Part shown: one piece after another, positions 51,001 through 61,468 of the stretch
Layout of the letters: every line of letters begins with the position of its first letter
Position numbering within the stretch: the first letter of the stretch is position 1
Assembly: GCA_029204225.1 (NCBI GenBank)
Contig: CM055114.1
Coordinates: forward strand, 13,452,144 to 13,516,143
Length of the DNA stretch: 64,000 nt
Source of the DNA: Diphasiastrum complanatum
Lineage: Eukaryota; Streptophyta; Lycopodiopsida; Lycopodiales; Lycopodiaceae
Direction of reading: 5' to 3'
Position numbers and translations under genes: made by a program
Notes under the pieces: model-generated
What the model saw: the letters and a program-made list of their open reading frames with translations, nothing else
Told to the model about the DNA's origin: nothing
The model's database searches: none

Positions 51001-53339
51001 ACCACATACACACACACACACACATCATTCTGTAAACACACACTAAGATTTGTACACAACTTTCGCACTTAGAAAGTCTGAGAGGTAAGCTGTACATACA
51101 GGAACTAAGAATGGATTCAGATATGTCATTGTGCAGATATTCTCTGACTGCAACTCCTTAACTAAATCATTCCATCCAGGATAATGATCTGTATCCACTT
51201 CCCAGTTCCACCACAGCTGTGATCCAACACTTGTTGTTCTCTGCCCTACCCAATCCTGCAACAATGAACATGCTAGCTTTGATTTATGACATGTCTAGAT
51301 CCAGGTAGTTTTTCCAGCAACAATATAAAGGGCAAAGAACCAAAATAAAGGGGTGATAAATTTGGATCTACCTGTAACCAGAAAGCTGCAATTGGAACAT
51401 CATGCTCTTGCAGCTGCTTCCAAATTCTCTTAACTGTGTCTGTGCCCCCTTGGATACCAATTATAGCCCCTTCCAAAATCCAGTCAGGAAGTGCCTTCAT
51501 CCTTCCAATAGCCCCTGTATAGTGTTTGATCAATTCAAGCAGGGTTTGTCCATGCAAAATCCTTCCACGCATTGCTGCACCAGTCACCTGTGAAACAATC
51601 AATATTCAACTTAATCCTTTGTGCAGGATTCGAGCCTTTAGTAGATGTTGAATGTTTGCAAAAAACCATAACCCAGAAAAACTTTTCATTACATGGATCT
51701 TCATCCTTATGGCTCACAAAGAATGAAAAATTTAAAGCGCTTTGGACTAGTTTCATCTCAACAGGGACTGTCACAGCTATAGTTACCTGCACTTGCACTC
51801 GATCCTGGCGTCTGAGATCAAACACAGAGTACTCGTAGCCTTCCAGGAACAAAGATCGCATTGCCGTAGTCAAATAGTAGGGTGCGGGCGCATAGGTTGT
51901 GAACCAGTTTCCCCCTGCTCTACATGACATCAATCCACGCATTAGCAAAAACATTAATTCCTGTCCACACAATTACTCACCAAGGAAAGCTTTCTTCAGC
52001 TGGAAAGCAGAATACAATCTATCACATCCAGTAATTTGCACTTTTTTGCACATTTGAACCAAATCTCCAATCGGCATCTTTTGAGCTTCTGTATTTACCT
52101 AGAGGCAGCCAGATTTGCTGCTGCCGTAATGGGCTGGTCGCCTCGTCCCAACCCTTGTTCTTGCACAAGAATTGGCACTCTTCGTCCTTTCATGTCAAAG
52201 AAAGAAAATTGCTCACCAAACCCATAAAATCTCTCACTCTTCTCCGAGACGTATGTAAGCTGCACCTTGTTGAAGCGTGGAAGACGTAAATATAACTGTT
52301 CATGTTCATCTGCAGCAGTCTTCCAATCCGTATCACAGCATGTAGCTTCTTGTGCAGGCATGCCAATCGGATAAGAGGCCATCCTTCGCGTAAAATTGAC
52401 TGCATCTTTTCTTTTTCTCAAGCCAGCACGGAATCTAACTCCAGAAAGAGCTGACAGAGGCTTTTTCTGCCGGAGCTGCTGCGGTTGGTTCTGTGATTGT
52501 AAAGCTGCACTCTCTTGTTCATCCCTGCAGTCTCGTTCATCCAGAAGGCTGCCATGATCTACATTGCTTTTGTTTCTGGTTACAAAAAAAGCATCCGGAA
52601 GCATCCACGGCTGGCCAAGCTTTACTATGAACCCAAGATGGTGATCTCGTTTCTCATAGAATGCGAGCCAGTATCTAACGCCAGCCAAGGGCTGCTTTGA
52701 GTAAAGATTGAAGCATCCTCGGTCATCTTGATCATGCTCAAAAGTGTATATTGGGCCTTCAGCATCACCTTTTGAGGCGGAGAATTTCTTCAGTTGAATG
52801 GAAGCAAGCTTTGGGTCGGAATATAAGCAACCCGCGATCACCACGCAAGCGCCTCTAGAGACACATTTCACTCCATCTGCATCTTCCCCCTCCCTTGATC
52901 CATCTTCAAACAGAAAAGACCATTTGGAATCTCTTCTGTAGCCAGAGGAAGGATTTGATTGCTCATCTGTGTTGTGTTCCTGTGGATAAAGCAGATAGAT
53001 CTCCTCTACTGTTTGCTGGCTGCAAATTATTTCCACTTTCTCGTGGAAGGCGAAAGAACCCCTGCTTTCTTCAATTGATTCTCTTCCCAGGGCTGCAGAA
53101 ACAAATGCTGTTCCTGGCAATGTGGACCAGATGCTTCTGTTTGGCTCGTCTACGTGGTGGATCGACAGACTGCCTCCCTTCTCAGGCTTCCAATGCAGCT
53201 CAAATCCTTCACCTGCCAACCATGAATGTTTACCCAAAAATTTGTCAATGCAAAAAAGCTTGCCTTGCACTAATCCCAGTGAAGAAGGCTCCCGAGGAAA
53301 TGGGTTATTCAGAAATCTCCCCCTGCCTTTCCGATCCAT
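48883..53339 (-). CDS. GH31 glycosidase, YihQ/sulfoquinovosidase-like; 8 exons
   Basis: Exons on the - strand: 53339-52099, 51919-51787, 51587-51372, 51255-51100, 50830-50578, 50334-49919, 49813-49697, 49230-48883. All introns are GT...AG and phases agree, giving 959 residues. Start ATG 53339 precedes an N-terminus with no signal peptide, so the enzyme is probably cytosolic. Residues 1-400 are the N-terminal beta region, ending with EQGLGRGDQPIT, a YihQ-type block. The barrel carries the nucleophile Asp653 (GWMADFGE) and acid/base Asp735 (WEGDQ). Of the sugar-binding set known in E. coli YihQ, Gln504, Gln530, Trp546, Tyr771 and His804 match, but Gln543 stands where YihQ has Arg301. The family hydrolyses alpha-glycosides; sulfoquinovose specificity is doubtful here. 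No stop or frameshift breaks it. Confidence 0.92.
50919..51024. repeat. (CT)n-(CA)n microsatellite in intron 4 of the GH31 gene
   Basis: CT units at 50919-50987, then CA units to about 51002 and again 51008-51024. It lies wholly inside the intron 50831-51099, leaving about 75 bp to the donor and 88 bp to the acceptor. Confidence 0.97.
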
Positions 53340-53988
53340 GTGATTCTGCAAGTTTCTCAGCCAACAAGCTTAGAGATTGCCTTCAGCAAGACAGAAACAT
53401 TCCAATAGGATTTCTGCTTCTTCCCAAAAGACTGAAATATTTTCCATCTAAAACTCACTCAAAACCAGCTTCCACCACCTTGTTACACAATTGCACCACC
53501 CTTACACAATTGTGACTACATTCAATGTCTCTACTACTCAAATTACTCCAATTGAATCTACAAAAACATGTGTAGTACACTTTTTCACACTTTTCAAAAA
53601 TGTTTATTCAAATGCATTTAGACTAATATAACTTTAAAAATTTAAACTTTAAGTCTAATATGAGATTGGTCTCAATTGTGTATTTGGCAATTTATTAAAC
53701 TATGACCAATCTTAACTAAACCAGTTGAAATCTTTCACAGAATGTACTATCCACAATCATGAGGAATTTTTGTCTCCACATTCCAGTAAGTGGTTTCAAA
53801 AATCGTCCATCCACAAGTGATTTGATCTAAATTGATGATTGGACCACCTACATCCACTTTCTATCCTTGAAAATGCAAGATTTGATCTACCAACACCTCC
53901 AAATCCACAGAGACTTTATGGTGCCCTCAAATCCACCTCTAGATTTGGCATAAACACCAACTTTGGCCTGCAACCTGCTATGATACCA
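53340..53988. other. Upstream region of the GH31 gene
   Basis: About 650 bp between the start codon and the first LTR-like sequence; the promoter should lie here. I see no clear TATA box on the - strand. Confidence 0.5.
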
Positions 53989-54161
53989 TGTGAAAATTAC
54001 AAATCCAAAACACAACTAATGGATCTATAATCTTGGGCAAGATCCTTCATGGACATCATTCTCTATTGGAGTCTCAAAAGTTCCTTGTTTGTAGCTGGAC
54101 TTTTTAGACACTTCTAAAAGCTTTCAGAGAGTTGTAAATAGATCAAGCTAAATTTGAGGAG
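53977..54161 (-). mobile_element. PBS and partial LTR of a - strand copia relative
   Basis: 53977-53988 on the - strand reads TGGTATCATAGC, a degraded primer site. From 53989 the + strand TGTGAAAATTAC...CTAATGGATCT resembles the inner edge of the element B LTR. It is cut off before 54162, where a + oriented LTR begins. The few bases before 54162 (AATTTGAGGAG) look like that second element's polypurine tract. Confidence 0.5.
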
Positions 54162-54829
54162 TGTGAAGAATTGCCAAAAATTGGCAAATCTAGCTTGATG
54201 AAAAACCATGTAGTATAATGTAAATTTTGTACATAAGTAGATTCCACACATGTGAGGCCAAGATGCCACGTGGCAATCCACTCCTAATGTAGGTTAGGTC
54301 AAGTCCATAGGGTTGGTCATGTCATTTTGATAGTGATTCCTAGTTTATAGGACCTAAATCCTAGATTTAAGGTGAAAATTGACCAACTAACTATCTGCCA
54401 AGCATGACTGTAGGAAATAGACTAGGATTTCATTTTAGGGCAAAAAGGCTGAGTTAACTTCCTTACTACATGCTGGAAATCCCACAAAGGAAGTCGAATT
54501 TGCTATGTATTCCAAGCTCTCATAGTGAGAAGATAGAATTTTTTTGGAGCTCATTGGCAATTTCAAGCTACTCCACTATGTACATTGAGTTTTTGTGATC
54601 CAAATGCAATTTCTACTTGTTTCTCAGCTTGAAGGCCGTACTACAGCCTATAGTACACACGTGTGGGCTCGGATTTCAATATTGATCAATGCTTGTTGTT
54701 TGTCGAATTGTCAATCTAAATCAACTTTTTTGTGTCTAGCTTTTTTAATAGATTGTTAAGCAAGCATCGAATCACTCTTGTGGATCTTGTGTAGATCCAT
54801 TTATGGCCCTAAAGTACATTACTTTCACA
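54162..54829 (+). mobile_element. LTR of a family related to element B, + orientation
   Basis: 668 bp from TGTGAAGAATTGCCAAAAAT to TACTTTCACA. In inverted orientation it matches element B LTR features: the TTGCCAA...TTGGCAA hairpin near its start, ACACGTGTGG, the GGCCGTACTACAGCCT block and the GATCCATTTATGG...AAAGTACA end. There is no matching 5-bp duplication around it (AGGAG left, TTCTT right), and a PPT precedes it, so it is a 3' LTR of a truncated element. Confidence 0.75.
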
Positions 54830-54837
54830 TTCTTTGC

Positions 54838-55000
54838 TTTCAATATCTTGCAATCCTAGAGCTCATGATTAGTGCATTTGCAATACTTACAGAACATCTT
54901 TTTCTTCGACTATGGATTTGATATTTGTTCTTGACTTTGTGTCGGCTTTTGATTCAATGCGGGCTATTTAGAGCTTTTCTTCTTTTGCCATTTCGAGTCT
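54838..55000 (-). pseudogene. Gag zinc-knuckle fragment of a copia element
   Basis: 54850-54891 on the - strand translates to a CCHC knuckle (CKYCKCTNHEL, one TAG codon, DC) with correct C-X2-C-X4-H-X4-C spacing. The flanking sequence is Lys/Gln/Ser-rich as in copia Gag. It is on the opposite strand to the adjoining LTR, so it belongs to a different insertion. Confidence 0.65.
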
Positions 55001-55114
55001 TTATTGACATATAGAGTGTGAGATGATGAAGTCAAAGAGGTGTCTTGACTTATTCAATAATGACTCAACTAATGAGACAAATGCATCGAATGCAACAAAG
55101 CAGAACGTCATTTC

Positions 55115-55247
<133 letters not shown>

Positions 55248-55676
55248 TCAGAGAATAAACCTAGAGAGATCATGAATCTACAAGTTGTAGGATATGTACG
55301 CTTTCTCGACATTATCAAACTGTTTCAGAAAACATTGTGTCGTGTCATGTCGTGTTGCTTGTGGTAAGTTTTATTTTGTATGAGTCGGATTTTGGAGATA
55401 GATAATTCGTAGATTGAATTGTTTTTGGGATTGACAGTGAATGTCGATTCTAATGCTTTATTGACCTTTCCACGAAATTTTTGCAATTGAATAATCTTGT
55501 GTGTGTGTTTACGGAATCTATTGTGTCGACCCTCACGACTTCAAGTTTGGATGAAATAGAGCTATTGTCAAATTATTGGCACAAATCCCTACTTCTCCTT
55601 GCCTAGCTCTTAGATATCTCAAAAAAAAACATTTCTCTCACATTTTTGGTCCCCCTCAAAGGTAATACCAACTGCT

Positions 55677-55706
55677 CTTTCTTTCTTTCTTTCTTTCTTT
55701 CTTTTT
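55677..55706. repeat. (CTTT)n microsatellite
   Basis: About seven CTTT units. Confidence 0.95.
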
Positions 55707-55857
55707 GGGTTCCTGTCTTTTTTTTTTAAGATACCTTCATAAAGGTAATTTATTAGCTTTCCAAGCTTCATACTTTTTATGAAATTTTAGTTGCATCATA
55801 GCTCTCATTGTCATATCTATAATAGAATAGGCTAGACTTCAAGAGAGCATGAAGCTC

Positions 55858-56024
55858 AATGACAATGTTTATCTTGACATTCAATGACTTTGTGCTACTT
55901 GGTCGGAAGTCGTCACCAAAGTGTGAAACTTTATGACATGATGTTTATCTCGACATCCAATGACACCAAAGCATGAAACTTTATGACAAGATGTTTATCT
56001 CAACATCCAATTACTTTGTGCTAT
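55858..56024. repeat. Imperfect minisatellite, three copies
   Basis: GATGTTTATCTCGACATCCAATGAC-type units recur three times, with AAAGCATGAAACTTTATGAC between the copies. Confidence 0.85.
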
Positions 56025-56142
56025 GGGAAGATCTTGCCAATCCCAACAACAAGCATTTTAAAATAACAAAATCCCGCACTTTTGGCACTATGTAGGATAC
56101 CCTCTAACCTTTCACACTAATACAAGTGTTGCATACAAGCAA

Positions 56143-56177
56143 ACACCACCACCACCACCCCCCCCCCCCCCCCCCCC
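56143..56177. repeat. (CCA)n and poly-C run
   Basis: CACCACCACC leading into about 20 consecutive C. Confidence 0.95.
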
Positions 56178-57049
56178 TCGCACCGATATGCCACCTTGCT
56201 TTTTCCCTCTTTTTGTATTTCGATGTTGCTTGTCCATGGGAGCATTCTCTAGAAAATCATTAAGAAAAAGGCCCCACACTTGTCGCATTACATATGAGAA
56301 ATTCCATTCCCTTTGAGCCCTCCTAGTACAAGCTTTGCAATCGTCCCACCCCAAAAAATATCGCTATTTATTTTTATCATATACTTCCCACTTATTGGAG
56401 GGCCAAACAACAAAACACATTTAAATCCTTGTATTATTATTGATTTTTTATAAGATTAAATTTTGTATTAGCTATCACTTAATTTGGACAAGTATATGTG
56501 TCTATGTGGTACATCAAATATTGGGCCAAGCACGGAACATCAATACAAGGGTTCAATATTTCTCCTTAGTTGGTGAACCAACATGTATGGAATCGAAAAA
56601 ATATAGGTTTGTTTGTAGCTAATAATTGGACTAATGTGACACATATTGCCTAATGTACGTGACTAGATATCATATTTAAAAATGTACATTGTACATCAAG
56701 TAATGGCAAAGCCAAGATGTCAATGGGTGCATCTAAATTTGACCTAATGTTTGTATGGATGAAGTAGCTACTCTTACTCAAAACCTCGTTGGCCTTGACA
56801 TTTTTATACGCTTTGAGATCTAGCAATTATAGATTAAGTGCCTATCAAATAATGAGCTTCAAATTTTCATTTTAAAATGAATCAAGGCTAGTATACTTGT
56901 CAACTTAGGTTTTGATTTATCACCTTAAATATATAATCAGTTTGGATCTATAGGTCATTATTTTCTTGTCTTCACTCATATTGGGAGTATGGATTTCATC
57001 ATATAAAATTATGTATTTGACTTTTAATCCAGATCACCTAACTATTAAT

Positions 57050-57087
57050 TTTTTTTTTTTTTTGTGGGGGGGGGGGGGGTGGGGGGG
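57050..57087. repeat. Poly-T and poly-G run
   Basis: About 14 T, then about 22 G interrupted by a single T. Confidence 0.95.
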
Positions 57088-57974
57088 TTCATGTACACTA
57101 CAAGCATTAGGGTTAAAAAGACAAGAATGTTGTGGTATACCACAAAGGCCTTGCATAGGGATGGTATTTTGGAATAAATATATGCTCATTCATGAATACT
57201 CAAGTTCAGCTATTTGGCCCTAGGCCCCACTTTGCATGAACTATTACTTGCATGTATGACCAAGACTTAAAGTACCTATCATCTATTATAGCCAATCTTG
57301 AAAAGTCTAAGCACCTTTTCTAATGATGACTAACTTCATCACATTATTGTCTTTGCAAGAGGCAAGGCCAAAAAGTATATCATTGTAAAGATAAAAAGCA
57401 TTAAAACAAGAACAAGACCCTCCCATTATAAGGTAGGACGACTTCAAAATGAACCAATATTTGGGTTGAAGATCTTCATATGCTAGAATGTTGTTGTCTT
57501 CTTTAATTGGTAATTAAACGGGCATAACTAAATGTAGCCTAATCTTATTTGTCGGTATAATCACTAGGCAAGAGATTATCATACTTGTTGGTTAAGAAAC
57601 TATACTAATTTCCAATTTCTAACTAGATGTCCGACTTCTAATTGATAACTAAATTGATTCGACAATGGTCTTCAAGCCTTCAAGTTTCTTGTTCATCCTT
57701 GGGACTTCGTCCTTCAACGTGTAATATTTGTGTAAGCAACTGACCACTAAAATTTCCAATGCACTAGGATTTGCCTCTTGAATTTACATTCCCTTGGACA
57801 TATGTGACCTTTTTAGATATAATGGTAATGATGTCCATTGAGCACCCATTTGAATGCCATGCAAAACCATAAAGATTGTTTGTATATTTCTACTTTTTGA
57901 TGACATTAATGATTTTGATTATGAAACAAAATACATAATATTCAAAAGCTTCATATTAGTTCACACAAGGAAAG

Positions 57975-58390
57975 GGGGCAAGGGATAAAGCTATTTGCTC
58001 TTCCTTTTACAACCACTTCTCGTCATTGTTTAATCTTGTTGCCCCCCCTAAGAGATCCACTCTAGATATTTTCCCTTATTGTTCCTTCACCTCTCCTCTT
58101 TTGTCTGATGATACCTTTTCTCTCTCTTCTCCTCTTTCTTTAGAAGAGCTTCATGCGTCGCTCAAATCTTTGAACAGAGATCAAACCCATGGACCTGACG
58201 AGGCCCGGATTTCTTCCTTGCTCACTTTTTGGTCCTTCCCTGCTACTTACTACTAACAATGTGATTGAGACGGGTTCCTTCCCATCCTCCTTTTCTAGGG
58301 GTTGATCAATTCATTCCTAAAACTGAGTCCCCCTCTAAGATCTTTGACTAACGTCCTCTTACTGTGTTGAACACCTCGGTAGCATTCACA
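57975..58390 (+). pseudogene. LINE (non-LTR) reverse transcriptase N-terminal fragment
   Basis: The + strand shows the region just before and at the start of a plant L1-type RT: SLFNLVAPPK, SLEELHASLKSLNRDQTHGPDE (the conserved K-A-P-G-P-D-G-like block, here T-H-G-P-D-E), then ETGSFPSSFSRG and, across a stop, a degraded L-I-P-K-...-R-P-L-T-V-L-N block to about 58385. No endonuclease or later RT motifs are nearby, so it is a short dead piece. Confidence is good for the family, not for exact ends. Confidence 0.75.
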
Positions 58391-61154
58391 AGAAGAAGAG
58401 GAGGAAGAACCCCCAGTTCACTCAATTGCAAATGAGCCAAAAGATTCCTACAATGGATGCCCAATGTCTAGTTATAAGCAAGGCCCATTCTCTAACTAAA
58501 ATGACTATTACTTACTAAGCGCTTGTTAGGCCTTGCTAAGTGTAGTTTTGGATTGTTGTTGTCCTATATAATTATTATAAGTACTTTGAGGGGGCTAAAG
58601 AGAGAATTGCCTTCATTCGTAAGGCCAATAATGTCTTTTGGCCCAACAAAGCTTATAATGGATATTAGCATGCACTTTTAATATACATGACACTCCCCCT
58701 ACTTAATTATAGCTTATTTACTTCTAAAATTTGAATATGCTTGTTCAATAAACTTGAATGGTCCAAATCTATTTTGTTAGGCTTCTTTGTTGAGAATATA
58801 ATGCCCAACAACAAACAAGTCATTGTTGCATGAAATAGTTCTTAACCCCGATGTTTTCTTCATTGTGTGTAACAATAATGATGTCTTTGTTCTCTCATGA
58901 TTTAAATGATGTGACGATTGTTGGTAATATAGATTGATAAGATTCTTAAAGTACTAATCTTTGATTCATTCGGTATGGTATCAGAGCCATTTTAATGGCA
59001 TTAGGAAATGAGTTTTTAATTCTTGTGGAAAAGAGAGGATCAGAATTGCATTGTTTGGGCATTGTGAAGCCACTTCATGTGATGCAAGAAAAGATCACTA
59101 TTTTGATTGCCAGATCTGTGTTAAATGCATTGTAGAATGCAAGAATGGTGCATGAAGGCTAAAAAGAAGCAAGATCCATCCTTTATTTCTGTGTCTTGGG
59201 CATCCTCGTGAAGAGTCGGTTTTCCTTCACGTTGAGGCATTGAGTTTCTCTGAAGTAGAGTGGATTCCAAATAAGGACTAGGCAGATTTGACCCACCATA
59301 TATGCACTAGTTTCATGGGCCCACCATATAAATTTCCTACAAGTAATATTGTGGAGGTAAAGTGATTATGCTCAAAGTTGTGAACCTATAGTGAAAGACA
59401 TCATGTACAAAAGAATTGATGTGCCAATTGCAAGGCATCCAACTTTTTGGAGAACCCTTGCACTAGTTTAAAAATTATATTTTTGGCCAAGCATGAAAAA
59501 GAATTGCAGTTATTGCATTGCCCAATCCATTTTTGTTGTCAAGCATTCAAGAATGATAGGTGTAAGCTAATTGGGTTGTTGAACTCGGACGAGTTACCAG
59601 TTAGGAACTGTGAGAGCATTTTTCACCTCACAAGGACAAGCAGGGGAAATGTTGTCTAAAGGGTAGTTGATTGATTCACTAAGATTGGCACATCTCATTC
59701 CCATGAAGATAAGATCGAGGCCCTTGAATTGGAGAATAAATTTAAGAAAAATTGATTCTATTTGTATAGATAACCATAGGATATTGTGGGTGTAGATTTG
59801 AGTGTACAAGTAGCTTATGGAGTATTAGTGGAGATCACCCTCAAATTGATGTTCAAATTGAGTGGGTGAATATTCTTCACAATATTACTGCTAATTGGAA
59901 AAAGTACCTTCCAAACTTAGATTCTTTTTATAGCATCATCAAGCATTGAGCCTCACATCATCAGATCATTTGATATGATAGTCTTTGGTTAAGAACCCTA
60001 GTGTAGAATGACTGCTACCTGTTGTGCTACGGGTTTAAAGAGTTGGAGTGTCCCAAAAGGAGAGCTCAAGCTGTTGCCCGAAGATTTCCAGATCTGATAA
60101 AATTCTACTTGGAAAAGACAGCATGAAGGATGTCAAGGGGTTTCGGTACAAAGCCAAATCACCATTTTTTTCTCAAAGGCGGGAATTAATCCATTGAAGT
60201 ATAAATCACTGAAATATTGCATCAAACATTGAACTTAAAGCCAAGAGTGGATATCATGAAGCTTGCTTCAAATAACATCTCTTGAGGTGCTTAACAATCA
60301 TTACACGTTCAGGAGAAAATAATGCAATGTAAATTGAAGGAAAAACAAGATGTCATTAAGTATGAAATTAACCTTAAGAATGAAAGAAAAAAATAAAGCA
60401 ACTTAACCACAATAACCTGGGTTTCTATTCTCTTTACAAGTTGGGCCTAAACACCCACCAAGCATTATCATTCGAGATGCAAGGCATGAAAGTCGTTCAG
60501 CATCCCACAGAATCCCAAACACTTCATTATATGCAAAAAGCATCAAATCTCCATGTTACACATGGAAATTTGTAGAATGCATAATAGCTATGCTAGATTG
60601 AAAATGATGAAACGCCTTCCAAAAAATTTGTACTAGGTACTTCACAGCCAAACAAAATCATTTCAAGAACTGGCAAGCAGATCTTTTTTATCACTGCACC
60701 ATATACTTATAAACACTTTCAATCTCAGCATTCACAGAAAATTTGAGAAATTCTTTCCTTGGTATTGCACAGGCTACAATCTGTCATTCATGCTGAATCA
60801 ATATGACAGTGTAACATGGTTGGCGCAATCTCAACCTAACACTTATAACTCCCTTTCAAGCCTGAATGGGAAAGGTAGTGATTTTTGGAGCAGAGCAAGT
60901 GGGAGACACCTATGTTGCATTGCGTGCATGACTGTAGAGTGCAGTTTTATTGAGCTAACATATTTGTTTTGTGTGCTACAAAACTGCCGATGCCAACTCC
61001 TGCAAGGTTGTCAAGAAAGTAATAATCATCAAAGGACACGACAATAAGCATATCACAACAGATATCCAACAAAAAACTTTGAACTTCTGCAAACATTTGA
61101 TCTTCATCCAACGTCAAATGGCAACAGTTACCCATAAAACGTTACAAGAAATGG
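58391..61154. other. No gene; one PBS-like site
   Basis: Apart from the primer-binding-like motif at 58976, nothing is recognisable. Open frames are short and unfeatured. Confidence 0.45.
58976..58988 (+). other. Isolated primer-binding-site motif
   Basis: A perfect TGGTATCAGAGCC. Sequence to its left might be a short LTR starting TGTTGAGAATATAATG (58788) and ending CATTCGGTA, about 187 bp, but no partner copy or coding region supports this. Confidence 0.5.
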
Positions 61155-61229
61155 CTAATTCCTAACCGTCTGAGCTCGTCGTGCACATTCCAGAAACGCA
61201 TCTGCCCTTTGCTTACACTTTAAAGGTTC
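61155..61229 (-). CDS. Candidate terminal exon of an unknown host gene
   Basis: An acceptor (ATTAACTGATAAACAG) is followed by 24 codons and a TAG: EPLKCKQRADAFLECARRAQ and four more residues. The two cysteines are spaced C-X9-C. The frame joins in phase with the donor-bounded segment ending at 61307. The peptide does not look like any transposon protein. Family not recognised; a chance open frame cannot be excluded. Confidence 0.35.
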   Translation of the reverse strand, partial: EPLKCKQRADAFLECARRAQTVRN

Positions 61230-61306
61230 CTGTTTATCAGTTAATGACAAATTTCTTAGCAAATGAAAAGGCATATCCAACCTTCAAAAGAGGAAAGCAA
61301 CGCTAC

Positions 61307-61358
61307 CTTGCAAGCAATATATCTGTCCTTTAGAACATGAACAGCGAAAAAAGTCATA
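61307..61358 (-). CDS. Candidate internal exon, start uncertain
   Basis: On the - strand the segment ends TGCTTGCAAG/GTAGCG, a fair donor, and in the frame matching the terminal exon reads TFFAVHVLKDRYIACK. The acceptor could be CTCTAG at 61359, or a later one leaving only a mini-exon (DRYIACK) that would be in phase with 61431-61468. Confidence 0.25.
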
Positions 61359-61430
61359 CTAGAGTCAGCAAGACTCCATAATAAAAATAAAAGCAGAACA
61401 TTTCAACCAATGACCAGTATTAGAGAATAC

Positions 61431-61468
61431 CATGAAAGGAGTGGCACCAGCCCTCTCCCTCATCCGTT
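61431..61468 (-). CDS. Candidate internal exon
   Basis: A 38-bp segment after CTTCTTGTAAGCTAG, ending TTTCATG/GTATTC. It reads RMRERAGATPFM after two bases completing a codon. Same strand and close to the two candidate exons downstream. Weak on its own. Confidence 0.25.

Noticed and set aside
53340-53351. Start of the GH31 protein four codons earlier (53351)
   Set aside because: That codon is TTG; the first in-frame ATG is at 53339 and begins an N-terminus of the expected plant type (MDRKGRGRFLNNPFP).
52895-53515. 206-codon + strand open frame opposite GH31 exon 1
   Set aside because: It is the antisense shadow of a strongly supported exon and has no family motif.
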